Below the pieces are notes generated by a model. The model was not told the DNA's origin. It ran no database searches and was given only the letters and a program-made list of their open reading frames with translations. 64,000 bases of DNA from Acidobacteriota bacterium (GTDB taxonomy: Bacteria; Acidobacteriota; Terriglobia; Bryobacterales; Bryobacteraceae), in contig JAFKEE010000027.1 of assembly GCA_017307505.1 (NCBI GenBank), positions 154,756 to 218,755 on the forward strand, in the 5' to 3' direction. Shown one piece after another: positions 27,173 to 35,857 of this stretch; the first letter of the stretch is position 1; each line of letters begins with the position of its first letter. The position numbers and the translations under genes are program-made.

Positions 27173-29302
27173 TTACTTAGCGTGCACCTTGCTGACGGCG
27201 AATTCAGCGCTGGGCCCGTGACAGGCGCCGCAGCTCTCGCCGAGCGTGGTGGTGTTCGCCAGAGCGTGCGACGCAGCATCTTTGCTGGCGTGGCAGCTCA
27301 GGCAGGCCGCCGAAGTGGTGCCGGCGGTGGTGAGCCAGCCCCTGGGATCCGTGACAGGCAGGACGCCGTTTGCCGGCGCATTCTGCGTGTTGGGGGAGTG
27401 GCACATATTGCAGTTGGAGACAGAGGCAGGCTCAGGGAACCCGATGTCGTTGAAGTTGTTGGCGGAGTTGCCGAAGCCATAGACCGTGAAATCACGCGGC
27501 TGTTCCTTGCCGGTGTGGATGCGGTGCACCATCGAGGCCATGCTGATGGACTCGTTCGGGGCCTGAGCAGCCGGGCGGCGGGCGGCGTCGGTCATGTTCG
27601 GGTTGTGGCAGATCACGCAATTCTGGATTTCATTGCGATTCTCGCCATGCAGGGTGAGATTGTAGTGGCAGTTGTTGCAGGTGGCGGTCTCGACGATGTG
27701 GCGGCGGGTGACGACATCCGTGCCATCGACGGAGAAGTACTTCATATCGTTGGGGATATTGACTTCGTACGTGCGCTGCTTCTGCGTGCCGGCGAGGACT
27801 GTCTCGTCGCTACGGCCTTCGACGGCGAGTACCCAGGTACCCTTGGCGCCGGCCGGGATGGCCTTGCTGAAGGTGTACTTATAGGTGCCCGGTCCACCGG
27901 TCATGCTGGTCACAGTAATGTTGTCCTGCACGTAGCCGTTGGTGCCGGTGGCGCTGATGCCAGTGCCGTAGTCGGTGGTGGGGCCGGCGAGAGTGATGGC
28001 CAGACGTCCGCGGCCTGCGCCAGGGATGAGTTCCTTGATATCCATGTCGGCGCCGGAACGGTCCTTCAACGAAATGGTCAGAACCGGCTGCTGGCCGGCA
28101 TTGGTGTTCTCAACGCTGACGATCTTGGCGATGGCGCCGCGGGTGAGCGAGGAGGCCTGCTCAACGACGTGCGCGCCCTTGATGGAGGCGTCGAAGTCGA
28201 TTTCGCCCTGCGGGATGTGGCAGGTGGAGCACTGATTGTCGGTAGCCTGGGGCAGGCCGACGTGGCCTTCACCGGTGGTGAAGTTGGTGGTGTCGTGGCA
28301 CGAACCGCAGGCGGCGCGACTCGGCTGGGTCAGCCAGGCGTCCTTCTGCTTGGCGGTGTTGCCCTGATCGTGGCACCACTGGCAGTTATTCGGTTTCGAC
28401 GGCATGTTGACTTCGGAGAAGTCGCTGACGGCGTTGCCGAAGCCGACGATCTGATACTTGCCGCCTGCCTGCACGCTGGCCAGGCTGCTGCCGGCATGGA
28501 TCTTGTGCACCATCTGGGTCATGTCGATGGTGTTGTCGGTTTCCGGATTGGTGTTCTGCACGGTGGTGGTGCCGAGGGAATAGCCCGGCGCATGGCACAT
28601 GATGCAGACTTCCACGCCCTTGCGGGAGCCGCCATGGAACGACAGGTCGTCGTGGCACTTGTTGCAGGAGGAGGTGCTGATGACGTCGCGAACCTTCTTC
28701 ACCGCCGTGCCGTCCGGCACGAAGCTGTAGGTGGCGCTGGCGTAATTGGTGCCGAGGTCGAACTCGCTCAGGTTCCGGCTGCCATAGACAGCGATCGTGT
28801 GGGTCGCCGTCTTGTCGTAGCTGGAAGGCAGCTTCGTCCCGAAGGTGTAAACGTACTCGCCGTCGGCCACCTTGGCAAACGATCCGCCGGTGTCACCAGA
28901 CGCCTGGCGGGCCTGCTTGCCGGCCGTCGGGGCGTAGGTGCTGGTCTTCAGACGTGTTGTGTAAGCCTGATAGAACTTGTTGTTGTTCGGAATCGTGGCC
29001 AGGATAAAGCTGGCGCTCACGGCGCCCGGCGTATTGATTCCTTCGCGTTCCAGGGCAGCGCCTTTGGGATCGGTCATCTTGAACCGAACCTTCACGGTGC
29101 CATCGGACGCAATCTCATGACTCACAATCGTGAACACAAGGCCCGGACGGACGAAGTTGACTAAAGCTTCATCCGCGTAGAATGCCTTGTCGCGCTCAGT
29201 AAAGGGCGGTTTGGTGGAGCTGACCAGCGCAGTGGATGCTAACAGCACCATTACCACGAGAGTCCACTTCATCCAGCCCCTGGAGCGTTGATGCAAGCGC
29301 AT
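27173..29302 (-). CDS. OmcA/MtrC-like decahaem outer-surface cytochrome
   Basis: The 709-residue protein has ten CXXCH motifs arranged five (CNKCH, CIMCH, CQWCH, CGSCH, CSTCH) and five (CNNCH, CVICH, CNMCH, CLSCH, CGACH). Each pentahaem group is preceded by a beta-rich domain, which is the four-domain order of OmcA/MtrC. These cytochromes pass electrons to extracellular acceptors such as iron or manganese oxides and humics. The export signal (KWTLVVMVLLASTALVSS) has no lipobox Cys, and all 20 Cys are in haem motifs, so the lipid anchor and the domain III disulfide of Shewanella MtrC are absent. ATG 29302 has a strong AAGGAGAG site. It is the first gene of the operon. Confidence 0.9.
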   Translation of the reverse strand: MRLHQRSRGWMKWTLVVMVLLASTALVSSTKPPFTERDKAFYADEALVNFVRPGLVFTIVSHEIASDGTVKVRFKMTDPKGAALEREGINTPGAVSASFILATIPNNNKFYQAYTTRLKTSTYAPTAGKQARQASGDTGGSFAKVADGEYVYTFGTKLPSSYDKTATHTIAVYGSRNLSEFDLGTNYASATYSFVPDGTAVKKVRDVISTSSCNKCHDDLSFHGGSRKGVEVCIMCHAPGYSLGTTTVQNTNPETDNTIDMTQMVHKIHAGSSLASVQAGGKYQIVGFGNAVSDFSEVNMPSKPNNCQWCHDQGNTAKQKDAWLTQPSRAACGSCHDTTNFTTGEGHVGLPQATDNQCSTCHIPQGEIDFDASIKGAHVVEQASSLTRGAIAKIVSVENTNAGQQPVLTISLKDRSGADMDIKELIPGAGRGRLAITLAGPTTDYGTGISATGTNGYVQDNITVTSMTGGPGTYKYTFSKAIPAGAKGTWVLAVEGRSDETVLAGTQKQRTYEVNIPNDMKYFSVDGTDVVTRRHIVETATCNNCHYNLTLHGENRNEIQNCVICHNPNMTDAARRPAAQAPNESISMASMVHRIHTGKEQPRDFTVYGFGNSANNFNDIGFPEPASVSNCNMCHSPNTQNAPANGVLPVTDPRGWLTTAGTTSAACLSCHASKDAASHALANTTTLGESCGACHGPSAEFAVSKVHAK

Positions 29303-30032
29303 GTTGCTCTCCTTATCTATAATTTCCACTCAGTACAGCGTGACCGCCGTCGCCGCAGTACACGGCTCGAGATCTGCAGAGCATGAACCAGACCAAACCA
29401 ATGCCCATGCTTGAAATACGAGTATCATATCTGAAATCAAGAGGATAGGATTTTTTGCGGGAATTCTCCACAACAGGGGATTTCGTTTCGTTTGGGTGAA
29501 AGCCACCAGCGCTGGGTGAATCCCCCCAACTTACACATTCCCCAAAGGAAACTGGCACGAGGATTACAAGGACGTAATCGGGATTGTCGATGTCTGCCTC
29601 ACTTTCAGCAAATCCGTACGGATTCGGCTTTCGGCCGGCGCATTCGGGCACCGCTGGACCGCACTTTCGGGTCGAGAATGGGGCCGATTGCTGGTGATGG
29701 CGGAAGCCCGGATGATTCTTCACTGAGGCGGCTGGGTGCATTCTCCAATCGGCCGGATCCGCGCTGCGCATTCTCACCCACCTGTGCGTCTCGTGTGCGC
29801 AGTCCGGGTTTCGCCGGAGGGTCAAACGTTCGTACAATGAGCTTCATTGGCCGTACGACAGGAGAGCCTCCTTCACTCCCTACGCTGGATGGAAACCCAT
29901 TGCGAAATCAATGGGTTCGGGAATTGCTGGCGGATCTCTGACCGAGCCATGCCCGGGCGGTGGGGGCTACCGCTCATACCCTGGGCGGGTGGCGTCCGGC
30001 ACTGAACAACAACTGTGAGAGAAATCCTTACC
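29303..30032. promoter_or_regulatory. 730-base divergent spacer with an inverted repeat
   Basis: No convincing gene lies here; the short frames on both strands look like chance. It must hold the promoter of the conduit operon and of the glycosyltransferase. AACCCATTG and CAATGGGTT (29894-29917) form a perfect 9-base inverted repeat with a 6-base loop and no T-run, so it may be an operator or RNA hairpin. TGGCACG-N4-TTAC (29553-29567) has the spacing of a sigma-54 site but has A instead of G in the GC element. Near the left end (29411-29441) the sequence TTGAAATAC and TCTGAAATCAA resemble a partial direct repeat. Confidence 0.35.
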
Positions 30033-31157
30033 ATGCCACCGGAGCTCAACGCTGGAGCGGAAACCAGCTGGGATCCCTATGTCCTGGCGGCGGCCCTGGT
30101 GGTGGTCATCCTGATCGCGGTATTTGCGGCGTATTCGAGATACCAATACCGGCTGCTGCCGGAATTGCGGCTGCAATCCGATAGCGCGGTGGCGGCCCAG
30201 GGGAATCTGGATCACTGCGTGATTATTCCCGCGCGAGACGACGAAGCAGTCATCGGCCGGGCGGTGCGCAGCTTTCCGGAGTCGCTGCGGGTGGTCATCG
30301 ACGACCATTCCCGGGACCAGACCGCGGCTCGGGCGGAAGAAGCTGGCGCTGTGGTGCGTGCGGCGCGGCCCGTGGAGCGCGGCTGGCTGAACAAGTCGAA
30401 TGCCTGCTGGACCGGCGTGCTTTACACCGATTCCGCCTGGATCCTGTTCTCCGATCCGGACACCTGGTACGAACCGCGCTTCCTGCCGTCCCTGCTGGCC
30501 TACGCCGCCAGCCACAGCCTGCACGCCGCTACGGTGCTGCCGCACCAGACGCTGGTTAACTGGTACGAGAAAATGCTGATGCCCTACGCCATGGGACTCG
30601 GTTTTGCCGGTGTGAGCGCCAGGAACCTGAACAATCCGAAACATCCCGAGGCGATGGCGAACGGCCAATGCCTGCTCTTCCGGCGCAGCGCCTACAATTT
30701 CATTGGAGGCCATAAGGCGGTCGCCTCCCAACCTTTGGAAGACCTGGCGCTGGCGCGGCTCATCAAACGGCACCGCATGAGCATCGCGGTACTGCGCTGC
30801 GAGAGCATGGCGTACACGCGGAGGTACAACTCCTTCGCTTCCACCTGGAGAGGGCTGGAAGGGATGTTCCTGCGGTCCGCCAGCGGTTATGGGCGATCGT
30901 CGGTGGTGTTCCTGGTAGCCGTGGCGATGAGTTCGTTCTGGCTGCCTCTGCTGGTGACCCTGACGGTGTGGAAGTACTATCTGCCGGCCGGGTTGCTGCT
31001 GCTGACTCCCATCCTGGCGTGGCGCTCCTGGTACGGGTCGCTGTTGAGGGCGCTGTGGGCTCCGGTTGCCCTGTGCCTGTTCCCGCTGATCGCCTTCACG
31101 GCGGTGATGAAAGCGGCGCAGGGGCTGAGTACCGATTCAAGGGGCAGACGGGTCTGA
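30033..31157 (+). CDS. Membrane GT2-family glycosyltransferase
   Basis: The 374-residue protein has an N-terminal membrane helix (about 16-36), a GT-A catalytic domain and two or three C-terminal helices (about 292-355). The nucleotide-sugar motifs VVIDDHSRDQTAARA and FSDPDTWYEPRFLPSL (D-x-D type) are present, and the acceptor-side motif is QPLEDLALARLIKR. This layout resembles membrane GT2 enzymes that glycosylate lipids, including those with hopanoid- or carotenoid-like substrates; which one is not known. ATG 30033 was preferred to GTG 30015 because only it has a purine-rich stretch (GAGAG) upstream. Confidence 0.75.
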   Translation: MPPELNAGAETSWDPYVLAAALVVVILIAVFAAYSRYQYRLLPELRLQSDSAVAAQGNLDHCVIIPARDDEAVIGRAVRSFPESLRVVIDDHSRDQTAARAEEAGAVVRAARPVERGWLNKSNACWTGVLYTDSAWILFSDPDTWYEPRFLPSLLAYAASHSLHAATVLPHQTLVNWYEKMLMPYAMGLGFAGVSARNLNNPKHPEAMANGQCLLFRRSAYNFIGGHKAVASQPLEDLALARLIKRHRMSIAVLRCESMAYTRRYNSFASTWRGLEGMFLRSASGYGRSSVVFLVAVAMSSFWLPLLVTLTVWKYYLPAGLLLLTPILAWRSWYGSLLRALWAPVALCLFPLIAFTAVMKAAQGLSTDSRGRRV

Positions 31158-31192
31158 CCTCGCGGGCGTAAACTTGGAGTCGATTCCGAGCC

Positions 31193-33667
31193 ATGCCAAC
31201 CCGTCGAAGTTTTCTCCAAAGCGCCGCTTCCCTTGCCCTGCCCACCGTGAAAGATCCGAATCTCCGGCTATGGTATGACCAGCCGGCCCGCGACTGGAAT
31301 GAGGCGCTGCCCCTGGGGAATGGGCGTTTGGGGGGCATGATCTTCGGTTCGGTGCCGGAGGAGTTGATCTCGCTGAATGACGATACGCTCACTTCCAGCG
31401 AACCGGGTGTGGACAACCTTCCCCTGGATGTCAGCAAGCGTTTCGACGAGGTGGTCGCGCTGCTGAAGCAGCGGCAGTACGCCGAGGCCGCCGACATCAT
31501 CACGAAAAACTGGACGGGGCGGTCGTGGCCCTGCTACCAGCCTCTGGGGGATCTGCGGGTGACCTTCGAGCACAGCGCGGCGCCCGGCAGTTACATGCGG
31601 GAGTTGGACCTGGTGCAGGCGATCGCCCGGACGGCTTACACCGTGGGCGGAGTGGAATACACAAGGGAATGTTTCATCTCGCATCCAGGCAAGGTGCTGG
31701 TGCTGCGGCTGAAGGCTTCGCAGCCTCGGGCGCTGCGTTTCCAGGTGACGTTGAAGTCAGTTCATCCCACGGCGGAGACTCTCTCCGTCAACAGGACGGA
31801 CAGCATCCGGATGCACGGGCAGGCGCCCGGGTTTGCGCTCCGGCGGCCGCTGGAGTGGGTGGAGAAACGCAAGGAACAGTGGAAGTATCCGGAGATCTGG
31901 AATCAGGACGGGTCCCGGAAGCCGATCGCGAAAACCGTGCTGTACGGTGCGGAGGCGGGCGGGCTGGGGACCTTCTTTGAGGCACGGGTTCAGGTGCATT
32001 CCACCGACGGAACGGCGCGTGTCGAGAATGGCGTTCTGAGCGTCCGCAACAGTACGGAGACGGTGCTGCTGCTGACCGCGGCCACCAGTTTCAACGGCTT
32101 CGACAAGGGCCCCAGCAAGGCGGGGCTGAATCCGCAGGAGATTGCCGGGCGGCAGATGGCGGCGGCGTCCAACAAAGGCTGGCCGGCCCTGCGCGACGAG
32201 CACGTGAACGATCACCAGCGCTTATTCAAGCGAGTGACCATCGACCTGGGCGCGGCCACGAAACAGAGTGAATTGCCCACCGATCAACGGATTCCGGCGT
32301 TCAAGAACGGCAACGACCCGTCGCTGGCCGCGTTGTATTTCCAGTATGGCCGCTACCTGACCATTGCCGGTTCGAGGCCGGGCACCCAGCCGTTGAATCT
32401 GCAGGGGATCTGGAATCCGATGGTGATCCCGCCCTGGGCCAGCGGTTATACGACCAATATCAATACGGAGATGAACTACTGGCCCACGGAGGTGGCGAAT
32501 CTGGCGGAGTGCGCCGAGCCGCTGCTGCGGATGGTGAGGGAGCTGGCGGTCACCGGGCGTCAGGTGGCGGCGCGGATGTACCACCGGCGTGGGTGGGTTC
32601 TGCACCACAACACGACGCTTTGGCGCGGTGCCCAACCTGTGGACAACGACGCGATTCCGTCGTTCTGGCCGGTGGGCGGAGCCTGGATGTGCCAGCACCT
32701 GTGGGAGCATTACCAGTTCGGCGGCGACCGGCGATACCTGACGGAAGCGTATCCGCTGATGAAGGGGGCGGCGGAGTTCCTGTGTGACTGGCTGGTGGAT
32801 GACGGGCACGGGCATCTGGTGACGGCGGCGGGGAATTCGCCGGAGAACTCGTTCGTGTATCTCGACGCAAGTGGGAAGAAGCAGACAGCCGGCGTAACAA
32901 TGGGTCCCACGATGGACCTGGCTATCACGCGCGATCTTTTCCGGAACTGCCTGGAGGCAGGGAAGATCCTGAATGTGGACGCTGGCTTCCGGAAAGAGCT
33001 GCAAGCCAAGCTGGATCGCCTGCTGCCGTACAAGGTGGGCGCCCGCGGGCAGTTGCAGGAGTGGCCGGAGGATTTCGAGGAAAAGGAGCGCGAGCACCGG
33101 CATGTATCGCATCTGTATGGGCTGCATCCGGGCCGGGAGTTCCACCCCCGGACTACGCCCGAGCTGTGCGCCGCGGCCCGCCGGACCCTGGAGCTCCGGG
33201 GCGATGGCGGCACGGGCTGGTCGCGAGCCTGGAAGATCAACTTCTGGGCGCGGCTGCTGGATGGAAATCACGCCTACAAGCTGTTGAGCAATCTGTTCGA
33301 GCCGGGGCGGTCGGCCCCGGGTAAGTTCAACAGGGGCGGGGTGATGCCGAACCTGTTCTGCTCGCACCCGCCGTTCCAGATTGACGGGAACTTTGGCGGG
33401 GCGGCCGGCATTGCGGAGATGCTGCTGCAGAGCCACATGGGCGAGCTGCACCTGCTGCCGGCGCTACCGGATGCGTGGCCGGATGGGAAGGTGACGGGGC
33501 TTCGGGCGCGCGGTGCGTTCGAAGTGGATTTATCCTGGGAGCGGGGCCAGTTGGCGCGGGTCGAGATCCGGTCTCAGCATGGCGGTGAATGCCGGTTGCG
33601 GTACCAGGATCGGACAGCCACGCTGAAGGGCCGGCGAATTGAGTTCACGAGATTTCCCCCGGCCTGA
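31193..33667 (+). CDS. GH95 alpha-L-fucosidase family glycoside hydrolase
   Basis: The 824-residue protein matches the GH95 family in length and order: an N-terminal beta-domain ([28 protein letters not shown]), an (alpha/alpha)6 barrel and a C-terminal beta-domain. The catalytic-site region [10 protein letters not shown] (about residues 420-429) has the Asn pair of the inverting 1,2-alpha-L-fucosidases, and [10 protein letters not shown] (about 570) is near the general acid position. The N-terminus [17 protein letters not shown] is a twin-arginine signal, so the enzyme is exported folded. It would cut fucose or galactose from plant or bacterial polysaccharides. The gene follows the glycosyltransferase by 35 bases. 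Confidence 0.9.
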   Translation: MPTRRSFLQSAASLALPTVKDPNLRLWYDQPARDWNEALPLGNGRLGGMIFGSVPEELISLNDDTLTSSEPGVDNLPLDVSKRFDEVVALLKQRQYAEAADIITKNWTGRSWPCYQPLGDLRVTFEHSAAPGSYMRELDLVQAIARTAYTVGGVEYTRECFISHPGKVLVLRLKASQPRALRFQVTLKSVHPTAETLSVNRTDSIRMHGQAPGFALRRPLEWVEKRKEQWKYPEIWNQDGSRKPIAKTVLYGAEAGGLGTFFEARVQVHSTDGTARVENGVLSVRNSTETVLLLTAATSFNGFDKGPSKAGLNPQEIAGRQMAAASNKGWPALRDEHVNDHQRLFKRVTIDLGAATKQSELPTDQRIPAFKNGNDPSLAALYFQYGRYLTIAGSRPGTQPLNLQGIWNPMVIPPWASGYTTNINTEMNYWPTEVANLAECAEPLLRMVRELAVTGRQVAARMYHRRGWVLHHNTTLWRGAQPVDNDAIPSFWPVGGAWMCQHLWEHYQFGGDRRYLTEAYPLMKGAAEFLCDWLVDDGHGHLVTAAGNSPENSFVYLDASGKKQTAGVTMGPTMDLAITRDLFRNCLEAGKILNVDAGFRKELQAKLDRLLPYKVGARGQLQEWPEDFEEKEREHRHVSHLYGLHPGREFHPRTTPELCAAARRTLELRGDGGTGWSRAWKINFWARLLDGNHAYKLLSNLFEPGRSAPGKFNRGGVMPNLFCSHPPFQIDGNFGGAAGIAEMLLQSHMGELHLLPALPDAWPDGKVTGLRARGAFEVDLSWERGQLARVEIRSQHGGECRLRYQDRTATLKGRRIEFTRFPPA

Positions 33668-33729
33668 GTTCCGATTCCCGGAACAAGCGGGGAGGGCGCT
33701 CCGTATCTGTAGATGCAAGGAGATCCAAG

Positions 33730-34050
33730 ATGTACTGCACGCAATGCGGAACCCAAATGAACGACGATGCTCGTTTTTGCGGCCAATGCGGAAAGTCCGC
33801 GGGTGGTCCGGCGGCCAGTGCACCGAAGCCTTCGTACCAGGCGCAGCGGCCTCTGTCGCGGGATATGGCCAACAAGAAGATTGCCGGTGTGTGCGCCGGG
33901 CTGGCACGGCACCTGGGCTGGGACGTGACGCTGGTGCGGGTGGTCCTCTTGGCGTGCGTGGTGCTGCACGGCTTTGGGGTCCTGGCTTACATCATCGGTT
34001 GGATCTGCATGCCGCGCGACGATGAGCGGCCGTACCAGGCTGCGGCCTGA
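33730..34050 (+). CDS. Zinc-ribbon/PspC-domain membrane protein
   Basis: The 106-residue protein starts with a zinc ribbon (CTQCG and CGQCG), followed by a flexible Pro/Ala linker and a PspC domain: KKIAGVCAGLARHLGWDVTLVRVV, then a membrane helix (LLACVVLHGFGVLAYIIGWICMP). PspC domains sense membrane stress and can interact with PspA/PspB systems. The ATG is preceded by AAGGAG. Its stop touches the stop of the convergent M14 gene with no spacer. It may be a separate transcription unit. Confidence 0.85.
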   Translation: MYCTQCGTQMNDDARFCGQCGKSAGGPAASAPKPSYQAQRPLSRDMANKKIAGVCAGLARHLGWDVTLVRVVLLACVVLHGFGVLAYIIGWICMPRDDERPYQAAA

Positions 34051-35253
34051 TTACTGCCCGGCCGGCGCCACGGCTTCCGTGAGGACGTCAACCAGCGCGG
34101 CGCCGAAGTCGAGCCTGTCCTGGACGGTGGGCAGGCGGTGAAGCCGCGGGTGGTATTCCACCATCTGCTCCATGAGGAACGCGGGAATCTTGCGGGCGGC
34201 GAACAGTTCCTGGTGGACGGTTTTGCGTCCCTTCATGCCGGGCGTGGTGGATTCGCCGGCATCGCGCGGCCCGTTCGGTGCGTAGAACACCGTCTTCTCA
34301 TTCAACAGCCGTTGGAAGCGCTGCGCCAGGGCGTTCAACTCCGGTCCGCCGGTGGAGAGCATCGTGTCGATATAGTCGACCGATTCGGTGTTGTGCATGG
34401 CCAGGAAGAGGTCGATCCGGTGGCCTGCGTCCACCCAGTCGAGGATCGTCTTAAGCATGGCGGCGATCTCGGGCATGGTGGCGGCGTCGACTGCATCCCA
34501 GTTCCTGTTGATGTCGAAGCCGTTCGAGTTGAAGCGGACGGCGCCTTCGGCCATGCCATCCGGGTCAGGGCAGGGCAGTACCTTAAAGACAAACCGCTTG
34601 CGCAGGTTGGCGGCGCCCGGCGCGAGGAGTTTGCGCAGACCGCCCTCCAGGGCCCAGGACGTACCGGTTTCCCAGGCGTGCTGCCGTGCCATCCACCAGA
34701 TCACCAGTTTGCCGGCTTCGGGCGTGGCTGGATCTGTGATTGTGAGCAGAGGGATTGAGCGGCCGTGAACGCTTTTGCCTATTATCTCCTGCTTTAGGAA
34801 TGGTTTACCTTGGAATTCCTTGAGTAATGCCTGAACGTTTGCATTCGTGTACGGCGGGGTGTGGGCGATGCGGATTGCCGTCTTGGCGGGGGTGAAGCGG
34901 ACGGTGAGTTCTTTGGCTTGTTCGTTCCAGGAAACCTGCTGATCGGTGAAATGGGTCCAGGTGCGGCCGCCGTCGTAGCTGTAGACGGGCCGGGTGTCCT
35001 TGGTGACGGCATGGCTGCCTGGCTTGAAGTTGTACTCGCCCACGAGCTCAGTCAGGTCGAAGCGGAACTCGCCCCGCGGAAGATTTCCCAGTTCGAAGTA
35101 GTACCAGTTGGCCTGGCGATTCCGGCCGTTCTGGTCGGCTTGTCCTTTGACGGCCAGGCGCAGGTGATCTGGCGCCACGGTCTCTACTTTGCCGAGATTC
35201 CCACCTTCAAAGGAGGTGGTGACCGTGACGGCGGCCAGCAGCAGGGCCAACAT
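34051..35253 (-). CDS. M14-family zinc carboxypeptidase
   Basis: The 400-residue protein has a beta-rich N-terminal domain (about 1-140) as in cytosolic carboxypeptidase-like M14 members, then the peptidase core. The zinc ligands are in HxxE (His192 and Glu195 of ARQHAWETG) and His287 in LFLAMHNTES, and Arg250/Asn251 in DINRNWDA fit substrate binding. A hydrophobic N-terminus (MLALLLAAVTVTTS) suggests export. It would trim C-terminal residues from peptides. It follows the hypothetical 144-residue gene by nine bases and converges on the PspC gene. Confidence 0.85.
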   Translation of the reverse strand: MLALLLAAVTVTTSFEGGNLGKVETVAPDHLRLAVKGQADQNGRNRQANWYYFELGNLPRGEFRFDLTELVGEYNFKPGSHAVTKDTRPVYSYDGGRTWTHFTDQQVSWNEQAKELTVRFTPAKTAIRIAHTPPYTNANVQALLKEFQGKPFLKQEIIGKSVHGRSIPLLTITDPATPEAGKLVIWWMARQHAWETGTSWALEGGLRKLLAPGAANLRKRFVFKVLPCPDPDGMAEGAVRFNSNGFDINRNWDAVDAATMPEIAAMLKTILDWVDAGHRIDLFLAMHNTESVDYIDTMLSTGGPELNALAQRFQRLLNEKTVFYAPNGPRDAGESTTPGMKGRKTVHQELFAARKIPAFLMEQMVEYHPRLHRLPTVQDRLDFGAALVDVLTEAVAPAGQ

Positions 35254-35262
35254 GGTTGGAGG

Positions 35263-35697
35263 TTAGTTCAATTCCCAGGCGCGCTTCGGCACGCCCTGGT
35301 CCCGATCCTGCACCCGGTCGTAAAGGTGCTTTTCGTTGGTGGTGCCGAGGCCCTGGTTGTAGAGGCTGGTGAGACCGACGGTTTCGCGCAGGTCCTCTTC
35401 AAACGCGTGGAGGGCGACGAGGTGTTCCGCCAAGGCAGGCATCTTTTTCCCGCCAGGGCTCATGAAGATCTTCTGGAAGCCGAGATCCGTGAGGACGGCG
35501 AGTTCGGAGCCCACCACGATGCCCACTTCCTGAATGGCGATGGGTGCGCCGGAGCCTTCCTGGACCTTAGCGCCAAGTTTGCCCTTGGCGACGAGAGTGG
35601 ACCCGCCGGATTGGGATACGTTGTAGCCGGCGCTCCGCAGCCTGTCCAGTTGGGTGGAAAAAGTGGATTCTGTTGCTTTCTCGCGCTTGAAGAACAT
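35263..35697 (-). CDS. Hypothetical protein, 144 residues
   Basis: I do not recognise this soluble protein. It has no signal peptide, starts with basic MFFKREKATE and contains two beta-alpha units (YNVSQSGGSTLVAKGKLG and GIVVGSELAVLTDLGFQKIFMSP). It sits nine bases upstream of the M14 gene on the same strand, so it is co-transcribed. Confidence 0.6.
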   Translation of the reverse strand: MFFKREKATESTFSTQLDRLRSAGYNVSQSGGSTLVAKGKLGAKVQEGSGAPIAIQEVGIVVGSELAVLTDLGFQKIFMSPGGKKMPALAEHLVALHAFEEDLRETVGLTSLYNQGLGTTNEKHLYDRVQDRDQGVPKRAWELN

Positions 35698-35857
35698 GAG
35701 CCTCTCTCGATCGGACTCCCTCTATTATGCCCGATCCTACTCATTCAATGAATCTTTTCTGTTCTGGCAGCCTCTAAGGGTCTGTCCCATCTGGCGGTAG
35801 TCTCACCAAAGGGTGCTACCAGGGTCAACGTTCGGTCTTTCTGGGATGTCTGCAACC

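Noticed and set aside
27161..29164. A 667-codon plus-strand frame opposite the OmcA/MtrC-like gene
   Set aside because: The minus strand holds ten CXXCH motifs, a signal peptide and a good ribosome site; the opposite frame has no recognisable feature.
29553..29567. Sigma-54 promoter
   Set aside because: The TGGCACG part is good but the GC dinucleotide of the -12 element is AC, and no gene starts at the expected distance.
29492..29941. Possible gene in the spacer between the conduit operon and the glycosyltransferase
   Set aside because: No ribosome site, no domain, composition like random frames; the minus-strand frame at 29313-29837 fails for the same reasons.
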